Source: Actinoplanes sp. L3-i22 (lineage in GTDB: Bacteria > Actinomycetota > Actinomycetes > Mycobacteriales > Micromonosporaceae). Taken from it: 64,000 bases of DNA. Every line of letters starts with the position of its first letter. Position 1 is the first letter of the stretch. The position numbers and the translations under genes are program-made. The notes beneath the pieces were generated by a model. The model was not told where the DNA came from. It searched no databases and worked only from the letters and a program-made list of their open reading frames with translations. This document shows positions 7,970 through 16,193 of the stretch, piece after piece. The stretch lies in contig NZ_AP024745.1 of NCBI RefSeq assembly GCF_019704555.1, positions 11,335,501 through 11,399,500 of the forward strand, read 5' to 3'.

Positions 7970-9280
7970 TCATCGCCTCCGGTCGAGCAGCAACACGTCC
8001 ACGGTCGAGCCGGCGGCCGCCGTGGTGACCCGCTCACCGAGCACCAGCAGTCCGTTGGCCTCGGCCAAACCGGAGAGAGTGTACGGCCCACCGGCGAGCG
8101 GCTGCACAGTGTAACCACCGCCACGCCGCTCCGCGATGTGCGCCGGGCGGAACTCGCGCAGCCCGCCGGGCGACGAGATGGTCTCCAGCAGGTGGGCCTT
8201 GACGCTCGGGCGGAACACCGGCTCGGCCCCGGCCAGCAGCTGGATCGCCGGCCGGGCCAGCACCTCGAAGCCGATCAGCGCGGATCCGGGCTCGCCGGGG
8301 AGGCAGACCACCGGGACCTCCTCGCCGCCGACCGTGCCGAAGCCGAGCACGGTGCCCGGGCAGAGCGCGACGTCGGTGAACTCGACGGTGCCGCGACCGG
8401 TGCCGGGGCGAGAGAGGACCCGGCGCAGCATGTCGCCGGGTCCGGTACCGGTGCCACCGGTCGTGATGATCAGATCGGCCCGCAGCGTCTGGTCCTCCAG
8501 CAGGCCACGCAGCCCTTCCGGGTCGTCATCACAAATTCCTATTCGGTACGCCAGAGCCCCCGCCTCCACCGCGGCCGCGGTCAGTGCGTGGGAGTTGGCG
8601 TCCACCACCTGGCCGGGCTGGCTGGGCCGGCCCACGTCGACCAGCTCGTCGCCGGTGGCCACGACCACCACCCGGGGGCTGGGCCGGACCAGCACGTGAC
8701 CGATGCCGGCGGCGGCGAAGGTGGCGACGAGCGGCGGCGTCACATAGGACCCGGCGGTGGCGAGCACCTGGCCGACGGCCAGTTCCTCACCGGCCCGCCG
8801 CACCCCGGAGCCGCGTTTCGGGGCGTGCAGGATCTCCACCGCGGCCATGCCCTGATCGGTCCAGTGCACCGGGACCACGACGTCGGCGCCGAGTGGCAGC
8901 GGCGCGCCGGCCGCGACCGAGAAGCAGGTGCCGGCGGTCAGCCGGACCGGGCGCCAGCTGGCCGCGCCGAGGTCGCCGACCACATTCAGCCGGACGCCGC
9001 GGGCCGGGTGGTCGAACTGGCCGAACGACGGGTGCGAGCCGATCCGCCCGGCGCCGGCCAGGTCCTCCCAGCGGGCCGCGTAGCCGTCGACCGCGGCCTG
9101 GTCGAACGCCGGGAACGGGTGCGGCGCGATCACGTCGGCCGCGAGCACGTTCCCGTGCGCCTGGGTGAGATCGAGGTCGAGCGGAGGCAGCGCCCGCAAC
9201 CTGCGCAGCACGCTGCCCAGGTACTCGGCGAGAGGCATCAGCTCGTTGGCGGCCGCCTCGGCATCGGCCGTAGCGGTCAT
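7970..9280 (-). CDS. glp: Gephyrin/MoeA-like molybdotransferase Glp
   Basis: This 436-residue protein has MoeA architecture: an N-terminal linker region with PFPAFDQAAVDGYA, a central barrel, the molybdopterin-binding motif IITTGGTGTGPGDM and a C-terminal beta domain. In actinobacteria, the MoeA paralogue encoded with galU, rimJ and sepX/glpR is Glp, a divisome protein that binds FtsZ. It may retain molybdopterin molybdotransferase activity. No other molybdenum-cofactor gene lies nearby, which favours the division role. Its ATG overlaps the galU stop by four bases (ATGA). Confidence 0.88.
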   Translation of the reverse strand: MTATADAEAAANELMPLAEYLGSVLRRLRALPPLDLDLTQAHGNVLAADVIAPHPFPAFDQAAVDGYAARWEDLAGAGRIGSHPSFGQFDHPARGVRLNVVGDLGAASWRPVRLTAGTCFSVAAGAPLPLGADVVVPVHWTDQGMAAVEILHAPKRGSGVRRAGEELAVGQVLATAGSYVTPPLVATFAAAGIGHVLVRPSPRVVVVATGDELVDVGRPSQPGQVVDANSHALTAAAVEAGALAYRIGICDDDPEGLRGLLEDQTLRADLIITTGGTGTGPGDMLRRVLSRPGTGRGTVEFTDVALCPGTVLGFGTVGGEEVPVVCLPGEPGSALIGFEVLARPAIQLLAGAEPVFRPSVKAHLLETISSPGGLREFRPAHIAERRGGGYTVQPLAGGPYTLSGLAEANGLLVLGERVTTAAAGSTVDVLLLDRRR

Positions 9281-10188
9281 CCCTTCTGACCACCGACGAA
9301 GTCGGTGAGCCAGGCCCGGAACTCCGCGCCCAGGTCGGCCCGCTGCGCGGCGAGCTGGACGACGGTCTGCAGGTAGCCCAGCGGCTGGCCGGTGTCGTAC
9401 CGGATGCCGCGGTAGACGATGCCGTGCACCGGGGTGCCGGCCTCCAGCAGCGTGGCCATCGCGTCGGTCAGCTGGATCTCGCCACCGCTGCCGGGCTTGG
9501 TGTCGGCGATCACCTCGAAGATCTTGCCGGGCAGGATGTACCGGCCGACGACGGCCAGGTTGCTCGGCGCCTCGCTCGGCGCCGGCTTCTCCACCAGGCC
9601 GGTCACCTCGACGACGCCCTCACCGAGGTCGGACTCGCGCACCGAGGCGATCCCGTAGCGGGACGTCTCCTCCGGCGTGACCTCGATGAACGCGAGGACG
9701 ATGCCGCCGGTGCGGGCCTGCAGGTCGAGCATGTCCGGCAGCAGCGGGCTGCCCTCATCGACGAACTCGTCGCCGAGCAGCACCGCGAACGGGTTGTCGC
9801 CGACGTGCGAGGCGGCGGTGCCGACCGCGTGCCCGAGCCCGAGCGGCTCACCCTGGCGGACGGTGTAGATGTCGGCGAGCTCGCTGGTCCGGCGGACCGC
9901 GGCGAGCCGCTCCAGGTCGCCCTTCTCCTCCAGCCGCTGCTCCACATCGGGGCGGCGGTCGAAGTGGTCGACCATCGAGGTCTTGCCGCGCCCGGTCACC
10001 AGCAGCACGTCGGTGATCCCGGCCGCGGCCGCTTCCTCGACGATGTACTGCAGGACCGGCCGGTCGACGACCGGTAGCAGCTCCTTCGGAACGGCCTTGG
10101 TGGCGGGCAGGAAACGCGTCGCCATGCCGGCCGCCGGGATCACCGCTTTCACCGCGCGCTTGCCAGACCCTTGCGCGTTCGTCGTCAT
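9277..10188 (-). CDS. galU: UTP-glucose-1-phosphate uridylyltransferase
   Basis: GalU makes UDP-glucose from UTP and glucose-1-phosphate for wall and capsule glycans and trehalose. The 303-residue sequence carries the nucleotidyltransferase motif IPAAGMATRFLPATKAVPKE, the RPVLQYIVEEA segment, FAVLLGDEFVD (metal and sugar-nucleotide site) and LVEKPAPSEAPSNLAVVGRY, all typical of bacterial GalU. It is the first gene of the minus-strand galU-glp-rimJ-sepX cluster. The start at ATG 10188 is preceded by AAGGTG at moderate distance. Confidence 0.95.
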   Translation of the reverse strand: MTTNAQGSGKRAVKAVIPAAGMATRFLPATKAVPKELLPVVDRPVLQYIVEEAAAAGITDVLLVTGRGKTSMVDHFDRRPDVEQRLEEKGDLERLAAVRRTSELADIYTVRQGEPLGLGHAVGTAASHVGDNPFAVLLGDEFVDEGSPLLPDMLDLQARTGGIVLAFIEVTPEETSRYGIASVRESDLGEGVVEVTGLVEKPAPSEAPSNLAVVGRYILPGKIFEVIADTKPGSGGEIQLTDAMATLLEAGTPVHGIVYRGIRYDTGQPLGYLQTVVQLAAQRADLGAEFRAWLTDFVGGQKG

Positions 10189-10248
10189 CAGTCACCGCAC
10201 CTTTGCTGGATCGTGCCCGGCCGTATCACTCGCACGCATGCCGCGAGA

Positions 10249-12417
10249 CTATCGGCCGAGAGCGCGTCTCGGCTGTTGTGGCCCGCTTCCCGCCGGGGCG
10301 GGATCGAAATTCCCCTCGGAGGTACGGGACGAAACGCTCTCCGCGAGACGATACGTATCGCGGCCCGCGTTCTTCGCCGCGTACAGCGCCTCGTCGGCGG
10401 CGTCGAGCACGTCCTGCGCGGTGGCGCCGTGCTCGGGGAAGACCGCGATACCGATCGAGACGGTCACCGGAATGCGGTCGGCGAGCCCGGGGCGCCGCGG
10501 GTCGATGTGCACCGGCCGATCCCGGACCAGGGCGCCGAGCCGTTCGGCGACGATCACCCCGCCGTACGCGTCGGTCTCCGGCAGCAGCACCACGAACTCC
10601 TCCCCGCCCTGTCGGAACGCCACGTCCACCTCGCGCAGGCCGACCCGGATCCGCCGGGCGAACTCGCCCAGCACCTGGTCCCCCGCCGGATGCCCGTACG
10701 TGTCGTTCACGTCCTTGAAGTGGTCGAGGTCCAGCATCAGGACGGTGAGCATCCGGCCGAACCGGTTCGCCCGCTCCACTTCCCGGCGCAGCACCTCGCG
10801 CAGATAACGGTAGTTCCACAGCCCGGTGAGCGGATCGGTCAGCGACAATCTCTGCGCCTCCTCGTGCATCCGCACGTTGTGCACGGCCACCCCGGCCTGC
10901 CCGGCGAAGGTACGAAGAGTCCGCAGGTCGGCGTCGTCGAACGCGGGACTGCCGAGCCGGTCGTAGAGCGCGAGCACGCCCAGCACCCCCGGTCCCGGCT
11001 CCGCGTCTTCACCCGAAGGTGGCGCGCAGATCGGCATCGCGAGGTACGACTGGCAGGCCGGCTCCTCCGCCCCGGTGCCGGTGCCGCCGCGCAACGGGGT
11101 GCCGGACGCGGCCACCGCCCCGAGCACGCCCCGCCCGGCCGGCAGCCGGCGTTGCGCCAGCTCGGCGGGGGTGAGGTCCCAGTCCCCGGTCAGCCCGGCG
11201 CCGCAGCGGGCGGCCAGCGACCCGTCGGCCGGATCGACCAGCAGCACCAGCCCGGCCCGCGCGCCGGTGGCGGTCATCGCGGTGCGCAGGATCACCGGCA
11301 GGATCCGGTCCAGGTCGTGGGTGCTGGACAGGGTGTCCCCGAGGATCGCCAGGTGCCGCCGCAGCTGGTCGCGGCTGGCGGTCAGCGCCTGCACGTAGGA
11401 CTGCAGCTCCCGGGTCATCCGGTTGAACGTGCCGGCCAGCCGGCCCAGCTCGTCGGGCCGCGGGATCGGCACCCGGGTGTCCAGGTCGCCGTTCGCGACC
11501 CGGTCGGCGGCCCAGGCGAGATCCCCGAGCGGCCGGGTGGTGGAACGCGCCAGCCACCGCGCCGCGACCACCGCGACGGCCGCCGTGACCAGCACGATCA
11601 GCGGGATGATCGCGTACCGGAAGGTGGGCTCGGCCGGCGCCACACTCAACGTCAGCGGCAGCGGCTGCCCCGGCCCGGCCGCGACTCGTCGCACCGCCCC
11701 GACGGCCTTCCGATCCTGGACCGCCGCGGTGCCGGGCCCGGCCGGAGTGTCGAGCGCCACCGTGACATCGGCGGCGTCGGCGAGGCGGCGCAGCAGGGCG
11801 GAGTCGACCGGCCGCGCGGCGAGCACGCTCACGCCCGCCGCCTGCGCGGACGCGGCCAACGCGGTGACCTGCGTCCCGCCCGGCGCGGCGCAGTCCTGCC
11901 AGCCCACCTGGACCACCGGCTCCTGGGCGGTCACCGCGCCCGGCAGCCCGATCCGCGGCATGGGCACATCCGCCGCAGACCCGTCCGCCGCAGACCCGTC
12001 CGGCGCAGGCACTCCCTGCGTGGGGACGCCCTGCGTAGGCACCGCCTGCGTGGGCGCATCCGGCGGGGAGGCTTCCGGGGGCACGGCGGCGCGGGCCCGC
12101 CGGGCCAGGTCCGCCGGGCCGGCCGACTCCGCGCCGGTGAACCGGATGTCCACGGCCAGACCGCGGGCGATCAACTGGTCGGCGACCGCGGCGCGCGCGT
12201 CCGCCGGGACCACCGCGACCGCGTCGGCCGCCGCCTGCAATTGCCCACAGATCGCCCCGACCGCCGCCTGGACGGTCGTCACCGCATGATCGAGACGCTC
12301 GTTCGTCCGCTCACGGCTGACCGCCGCGACGGTCAGCGCGACGAAGATGGAACCGAGCAGGACCGGACCGAGCACGACCACCAGGAAGGCGCTGGTGAGT
12401 CGGCCACGTAATGTCAC
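10249..12417 (-). CDS. Membrane diguanylate cyclase (HAMP-GAF-GGDEF)
   Basis: The 722-residue sensor makes cyclic di-GMP. It has an N-terminal membrane helix (about 9-33), an extracytoplasmic domain containing a short tandem run (PTQAVPTQGVPTQGVP, then DGSAADGSAAD), a second helix (about 258-283), a HAMP linker, a GAF domain and a C-terminal GGDEF domain. The active-site loop reads GGEEF, and an inhibitory I-site REVD sits exactly five residues before it, so an active, product-inhibited cyclase is expected. In streptomycetes c-di-GMP controls development through BldD. The start is GTG 12417 with GGGAGG four to five bases upstream. A divergent promoter region separates it from the cyclo-ligase gene. 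Confidence 0.93.
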   Translation of the reverse strand: MTLRGRLTSAFLVVVLGPVLLGSIFVALTVAAVSRERTNERLDHAVTTVQAAVGAICGQLQAAADAVAVVPADARAAVADQLIARGLAVDIRFTGAESAGPADLARRARAAVPPEASPPDAPTQAVPTQGVPTQGVPAPDGSAADGSAADVPMPRIGLPGAVTAQEPVVQVGWQDCAAPGGTQVTALAASAQAAGVSVLAARPVDSALLRRLADAADVTVALDTPAGPGTAAVQDRKAVGAVRRVAAGPGQPLPLTLSVAPAEPTFRYAIIPLIVLVTAAVAVVAARWLARSTTRPLGDLAWAADRVANGDLDTRVPIPRPDELGRLAGTFNRMTRELQSYVQALTASRDQLRRHLAILGDTLSSTHDLDRILPVILRTAMTATGARAGLVLLVDPADGSLAARCGAGLTGDWDLTPAELAQRRLPAGRGVLGAVAASGTPLRGGTGTGAEEPACQSYLAMPICAPPSGEDAEPGPGVLGVLALYDRLGSPAFDDADLRTLRTFAGQAGVAVHNVRMHEEAQRLSLTDPLTGLWNYRYLREVLRREVERANRFGRMLTVLMLDLDHFKDVNDTYGHPAGDQVLGEFARRIRVGLREVDVAFRQGGEEFVVLLPETDAYGGVIVAERLGALVRDRPVHIDPRRPGLADRIPVTVSIGIAVFPEHGATAQDVLDAADEALYAAKNAGRDTYRLAESVSSRTSEGNFDPAPAGSGPQQPRRALGR

Positions 12418-12497
12418 ACATCCTCCCGGGAGTGGCCTCTTTGGAGCGATGCTGACATAGTGTGCACCGTTTGCCGCTTTTCAAAAGGGGGTGTTGC

Positions 12498-13124
12498 ATG
12501 TCGGATTTAGCTGGCGCCGCGGAAAAATCACCCCACAACAAGATCACGCTGCGCACACAGCTACTTACCGCCCGTCGATCGCTTTCGGCCACCGACCGCT
12601 CGGACGCAGCCCGTCAACTTCAAGATCAAACCCTTGCTCTCGTACGGCGGAAGACCCCGTCCACCCTCGCCGCCTACGTCCCGTCCGGATCCGAGCCCGG
12701 TGGCCCCGACCTGCCGGACGTACTCCGCGCCGCCCTTCCCCCGGGCGGCCGCCTGCTCCTGCCGGTCCTGCTACCTGACAACGATCTGGACTGGGCCGAG
12801 CACACCGGCACCCTCACCACCGGCCGGCGTGGTCTCCTGGAGCCGATCGGCCCCCGGCTCGGCGTGACCGCTCTCCGCTCGGCGGACCTGATCCTGGTCC
12901 CCGCCCTCGCCGTCGGCCGCGACGGTCTCCGCATGGGCCGTGGCGGCGGCTCCTACGACCGGGCCCTGTCCCGCCTGCTCACCCCGGCCGGGTCACCCGG
13001 ACCACTGGTCGTGGCGCTCCTGCACGACCACGAAGCTCTCGACGAGGTCCCGGCCGAACCCCACGACCGCCCCGTCCACGGCGTGATCACTCCCACGGCC
13101 GGCTTCACCCCTCGCCCCGCCTAG
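12498..13124 (+). CDS. 5-formyltetrahydrofolate cyclo-ligase
   Basis: The enzyme converts 5-formyl-THF to 5,10-methenyl-THF with ATP. The 208-residue protein shows the family signatures: a basic N-terminal helix (LRTQLLTARRSL), LLLPVLLPDNDLDW and the nucleotide-binding motif VGRDGLRMGRGGGSYDRAL, followed by a late VHGVITP. ATG 12498 is chosen because AAGGGGG lies seven bases upstream; an in-frame upstream start at 12462 adds a non-conserved extension. It lies divergent to the GGDEF gene and near galU, a common actinobacterial order. Confidence 0.92.
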   Translation: MSDLAGAAEKSPHNKITLRTQLLTARRSLSATDRSDAARQLQDQTLALVRRKTPSTLAAYVPSGSEPGGPDLPDVLRAALPPGGRLLLPVLLPDNDLDWAEHTGTLTTGRRGLLEPIGPRLGVTALRSADLILVPALAVGRDGLRMGRGGGSYDRALSRLLTPAGSPGPLVVALLHDHEALDEVPAEPHDRPVHGVITPTAGFTPRPA

Positions 13125-13165
13125 GGGGCGCGTCGTTCGTTACACAGGCGGCGGACCGAAACCGC

Positions 13166-13283
13166 GAGCGCGTGATTCGTCACAACCGTCACACCCCGGG
13201 ATTGCCGGCCGGGAGCGCGTGATTCGTCACAACCGCCGCACCCCGGGATTGCCGGCCGGGAGCGCGTGGTTCATCACATCCGC
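13166..13283 (+). repeat. 47-bp tandem repeat, about 2.5 units
   Basis: Units begin at 13166, 13213 and 13260 with an exact 47-base period, each starting GAGCGCGTGATTCGTCAC (the third slightly diverged). Every unit carries the short palindrome GTGA-TTCG-TCAC, which would form a hairpin with a UUCG loop. It fills the gap between the cyclo-ligase gene and fmdB. Confidence 0.85.
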
Positions 13284-13394
13284 AGGCACGCCGGGGCCTC
13301 AGCCCGAGGCCGGAGTGGACGAATTGACCTCCGATGCCGCAACATTGGCACTCGGAGTTGGCGAGTGCCAGCAGCCGACAGATCCGGAGGAGCC

Positions 13395-13781
13395 GTGCCT
13401 ACCTACCAGTACGCCTGCACCGAGTGCGGTGAGCAACTCGAAGCCGTGCAGTCCTTCTCCGACCCGGCGCTCACCGAGTGCCCGAACTGCGAGGGCAAGC
13501 TCCGCAAGGTCTTCAACTCTGTCGGCATCGTCTTCAAGGGCTCCGGCTTCTACCGCAACGACTCCCGCTCCGGCAACGTGAGCGCGGAGAAGTCCGGCAC
13601 GGAGAAGTCGGGCGCGGAGAAGCCGAGCGGCACCGGCGACACCCCGGCGAAGAAGACCGAGACCGCCCCGGCCGTCTCGACCAGCAGCTCCTCGTCGTCC
13701 ACGAGCAGCGGCTCGTCCTCGTCCTCCTCGTCGTCGAGCTCCAGCGGCGGCTCCGGAGCGAAGGCCGCCGCGGCCTCCTGA
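13395..13781 (+). CDS. FmdB-family zinc-ribbon protein with Ser-rich tail
   Basis: The 128-residue protein has an N-terminal FmdB zinc ribbon of about 45 residues, with CTEC and CPNC knuckles (MPTYQYACTECG, then LTECPNCEGKLRKVF). The tail is low-complexity, first with Lys/Glu repeats (AEKSGTEKSGAEKPSG), then almost pure Ser. FmdB proteins are small putative regulators of unknown mechanism. The start is GTG 13395, with GGAGG at 13386-13390. Any longer frame would run through the tandem repeats. A second FmdB lies at 51697. Confidence 0.88.
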   Translation: MPTYQYACTECGEQLEAVQSFSDPALTECPNCEGKLRKVFNSVGIVFKGSGFYRNDSRSGNVSAEKSGTEKSGAEKPSGTGDTPAKKTETAPAVSTSSSSSSTSSGSSSSSSSSSSSGGSGAKAAAAS

Positions 13782-13794
13782 CCGCTGTGAACGC

Positions 13795-13823
13795 AAGGGC
13801 GTGCCGGATCACGGCACGCCCTT
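13795..13823 (+). terminator. Hairpin terminator after fmdB
   Basis: A perfect 12-bp stem (AAGGGCGTGCCG / CGGCACGCCCTT) with a five-base loop lies 13 bases after the fmdB stop. No T tract follows. Confidence 0.7.
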
Positions 13824-13911
13824 CGTCGTACCCAAATCGCTGTTGTCTTGTCAAAAATCGGCCTCGCCGCGCGTGAGCCAAACCTAGCCCCGCCGGACGC
13901 CGCGCCTTCGG

Positions 13912-13937
13912 TTATCCACAGCGCGAAGTTGTCCACA
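13912..13937 (+). other. Pair of DnaA-box-like sites
   Basis: TTATCCACA (13912-13920) and TTGTCCACA (13929-13937) lie in the same orientation, 17 bases start to start. Both match DnaA-box consensus forms. The identical spacing recurs at 30989-31014. No replication gene is nearby, so a DnaA-titration or regulatory role is only a suggestion. Confidence 0.55.
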
Positions 13938-14012
13938 GGGCCGGCCGCGGCCGTTCCGGATTTCGCCTAGCCTCGCCCGCCTGAACATCGCCAAGGGCAG
14001 GGAGGCGGAGCG

Positions 14013-14540
14013 ATGGGAAGATCCCGCGATCAGGGCGAACGTCTGGATCCGGTGCGATGGCGCCCGAGCCGGGGCGGTCTGCTGCGGCTCGCCGCGATAG
14101 CGGTCCTGCTGGTCACTGCGGCCGGCCTGGTCTGGTTCCGCTCGGCGGTCGAGCCGTGCGCGGTTCCGGTCACCGCCGCGACGGCCGCTGCCGACAGCAC
14201 CGCCGCCGCCGGGAGCACCGCTGCGGCCGCTCTTGACCGGGGCGCCGCGCCGCAGGTCAGCGGCAGACCGGCGATCCCCACGGGGCGGGTCGGGGTGCCG
14301 GTGCGACTGGCCGATCCGACCGCGCTGTCCCTGGTCCACCCAGGCAACCTGGTCGACCTGCTACGGCTCGACAACGAGGGCGACAGCACCCGGATCGCGA
14401 GCGCCGCGCTGGTCCTCGACGTGACCGGCGCCGATGATCCGATGACCGGTGGGCTGCTGCTGGCGCTCGCTCCAGAGCAGGCCGGGCAGGCGGTCGCCGG
14501 GCAGGGCCACGGCTTCGCCATCCTGATCCGTCCCGGCTGA
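14013..14540 (+). CDS. SAF-domain (CpaB/RcpC-like) membrane protein
   Basis: This 175-residue protein has one N-terminal membrane helix (about 25-47), an Ala/Thr-rich linker and a C-terminal SAF-like domain. The domain segments are GRVGVPVRLADPTALSLVHP and NLVDLLRLD, ending GFAILIRPG. SAF/CpaB domains occur in pilus-assembly and flagellar chaperone proteins, and in actinobacteria often in orphan proteins next to fmdB, as here. No Flp pilus genes are close, so its partner is unknown. The stop codon falls at the start of a tandem repeat. Confidence 0.75.
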   Translation: MGRSRDQGERLDPVRWRPSRGGLLRLAAIAVLLVTAAGLVWFRSAVEPCAVPVTAATAAADSTAAAGSTAAAALDRGAAPQVSGRPAIPTGRVGVPVRLADPTALSLVHPGNLVDLLRLDNEGDSTRIASAALVLDVTGADDPMTGGLLLALAPEQAGQAVAGQGHGFAILIRPG

Positions 14541-14740
14541 CACCCGTGCACGCGGAAACCAGCGCACGAGCGAAGCCGAGCCTGTGCCGTCCGCACTGAC
14601 ACCCGCGCACGACCGAAGCCGAGCCTGCGCCGTCCGCACTGACACCCGCGCACGACCGAAGCCGAGCCTGCGCCGTCCGGGCCGAAACCCGCATGCCGAC
14701 GCCCGCGCGGGAGCGAAGCCCAGCCTGCTCCGCGCGGGTG
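14539..14740 (+). repeat. 43-bp tandem repeat, about four diverged units
   Basis: Units start at 14539 (with a 16-base insertion), 14598, 14641 and 14698. The core is GACACCCGCGCACGACCGAA, then GCCGAGCCTGCGCCGTCC. The two middle units are almost identical, and the outer ones are diverged. The array begins inside the SAF gene stop codon and extends into the 14541-14839 gap, where I see no gene. Confidence 0.8.
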
Positions 14741-14839
14741 ATCGCCCGCGCGGAAACTTGCGCGCGGGCGAGAGCGGGTGAAACACGACCGCCGACGGGT
14801 CAACGCGACCCGTCGGTGAGCCGGCGAGATGCCGGAATG

Positions 14840-15019
14840 TCAGCCCCAGTGCGGCGGGCGGTCCTCGAGCAGGCGATCGTCGTTGGAGGTGCCACGCTCA
14901 CCCCAGCCACGCTCGGTGTCGTCACGAGTCTGGTCGGGCAGCAGCGGCTCTTCCTCCGACTCGAAATCCACCACGCGCTCGGCGTCGTTGTCCCGCTCGG
15001 GGCCATCGAGGATGTCCAC
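14840..15019 (-). CDS. Small acidic conserved hypothetical protein
   Basis: The 59-residue protein is rich in Asp, Glu and Arg (DILDGPERDNDAERVVDFES at the start; ERGWGERGTSNDDRLL and EDRPPHWG at the end). The ending RPPHW recurs in small actinobacterial hypothetical proteins that I recall, but no function is known. GTG 15019 is chosen. A longer version would run into the divergent gene at 15084. No clear Shine-Dalgarno sequence precedes it, so a leaderless start is possible. Confidence 0.7.
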   Translation of the reverse strand: MDILDGPERDNDAERVVDFESEEEPLLPDQTRDDTERGWGERGTSNDDRLLEDRPPHWG

Positions 15020-15083
15020 GCCTAGAAGGGTAAGCCGACATCGCTTCGGCCGTCGTCCCCCTCCGGCTGTACCGTCGGTGAAC

Positions 15084-15416
15084 GTGAGCTCCCCCACCAG
15101 TGGACCGGACGGCGACGCGTACTGGCAGCGGCCCGAGCCCGGCGCCGAGTCGCTCGGCCGCCCGCCTCAGGACCAGCCCGCCACCCCCGAGGCGCCGGCC
15201 TATCCCGGCCCGCCCCGGACGGACCCGCCGTCGCCGCACTGGCGCCCGCCGACGATCGCCACGCCACCCCCGCCACGCCACATGCCACCCCAGGACATGG
15301 ACGCGATCGACGAGGCCGAGGGCTCGGCGCGGACCGTGACCTATGGGGTCGGCCTGGTCGCCGGCGCGATCGCGCTGATCCTGATCTGCCTGCTCTGCGG
15401 CCGCTCCCTGCTCTGA
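15084..15416 (+). CDS. Small proline-rich protein with C-terminal membrane helix
   Basis: The 110-residue protein has an N-terminal cytoplasmic half rich in Pro, Gly and Arg and a single hydrophobic helix at about 87-107 (VGLVAGAIALILICLLCG), ending shortly after. It is a tail-anchored topology of unknown function. The frame has two candidate starts, GTG 15078 and GTG 15084; the latter gives MSSPTSGPDGDAYWQ. It is divergent from the small acidic gene, with about 60 bases between them for two promoters. Confidence 0.7.
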   Translation: MSSPTSGPDGDAYWQRPEPGAESLGRPPQDQPATPEAPAYPGPPRTDPPSPHWRPPTIATPPPPRHMPPQDMDAIDEAEGSARTVTYGVGLVAGAIALILICLLCGRSLL

Positions 15417-15496
15417 CCAACAGCTCCCGCAGCGACAGCCCGACAGCCCGGCGGTTTCAAAGAGCGACAGCCCGCAGTTTCACCAGCGACAAACGA

Positions 15497-15530
15497 CGAC
15501 GCCGCCGGGTCCATCGACCCGGCGGCGTCG
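15497..15530. terminator. Bidirectional hairpin terminator
   Basis: A perfect 15-bp stem (CGACGCCGCCGGGTC / GACCCGGCGGCGTCG) with a four-base loop sits between the convergent genes ending at 15416 and 15555. Confidence 0.8.
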
Positions 15531-15554
15531 CGACTGCCATGCGAGACCGGCCCG

Positions 15555-16025
15555 TCAGTAGGTACCCCAGACGGCGGTCGCCCCCGAGTCCCCGGTCTTG
15601 AAGACGTAGTACCCACTCCCCGCCGCCAGCACCAGCGTCAGCACGATGAAGGCCAGGTTCGCCACCACCGGCAGCTTCCGCCCCGCCCGAAGGGTCAGCG
15701 CCACCATGATCAGGCTGACGATGCCGAGCCCCAGCACGAACCAGAACGTCATCGAGCCGAAGTGCATGTGGTCCGCGAGGATCTGCTTGCCCTTGGGCGA
15801 GAACGTCGAGAGCTTGCTGTCGTAGAGCTTCTGGCCGGATTCCTTGGCGACGAACGTGGCGACCGGCGCGGCGATCGCGAGCAGCCCGACCGCCCAGCCG
15901 AGCTTTGGACGCCACGACGCCGCGAGCGCGTAGACCACCGCACCGATGGCGAGCAGCGGCACGAACACCACCGCGAGGTGCAAGACAAGAATATGTACGG
16001 GCAAGCCGTTGACCTGGTCGAACAC
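15555..16025 (-). CDS. DUF2231-type four-helix membrane protein
   Basis: The 156-residue integral membrane protein starts FDQVNGLPVHILVLHLAVVF and has four predicted helices (about 12-32, 41-59, 85-105 and 116-136). His residues near the first and third helices could bind haem or metal, as proposed for DUF2231 proteins. GTG 16025 is chosen since AGGAGG lies five bases upstream; the longer frame up to 16082 lacks a ribosome site. It is divergent from a Fur-family gene, so redox or metal control is possible. Confidence 0.8.
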   Translation of the reverse strand: MFDQVNGLPVHILVLHLAVVFVPLLAIGAVVYALAASWRPKLGWAVGLLAIAAPVATFVAKESGQKLYDSKLSTFSPKGKQILADHMHFGSMTFWFVLGLGIVSLIMVALTLRAGRKLPVVANLAFIVLTLVLAAGSGYYVFKTGDSGATAVWGTY

Positions 16026-16065
16026 TTTTCCTCCTGGGTCCGGGGTGATCGCTAGCTTAGAGTTG

Positions 16066-16094
16066 CCTGACGGCGCAAACATCCCCTCGTCAGG
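16066..16094. promoter_or_regulatory. Inverted repeat in DUF2231/fur intergenic region
   Basis: CCTGACG (16066-16072) and CGTCAGG (16088-16094) form a perfect 7-bp inverted repeat with a 15-base gap, between the divergent starts at 16025 and 16194. It could be an operator for the adjacent Fur-family regulator, but it does not match a Fur consensus that I know. Confidence 0.35.
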
Positions 16095-16193
16095 AACTAC
16101 CTCGGAAATCCGATTCCGGTTCAGTCACGGACCAGGGGATCTGTGACTTCTCTGAAGGTTGGGGAAACCGCCCCGCCGTGCTGTCATGGACGC

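Noticed and set aside
13912..13937. Origin of replication
   Set aside because: Only two DnaA-like boxes and no dnaA, dnaN, gyrase or parAB genes; a real oriC would have many more boxes.
13166..14740. Possible CRISPR arrays at 13166 and 14539
   Set aside because: Units are directly adjacent tandem copies without variable spacers, and no cas gene is near. The Cas4-like nuclease at 17437 is better explained as a housekeeping RecB-type protein.
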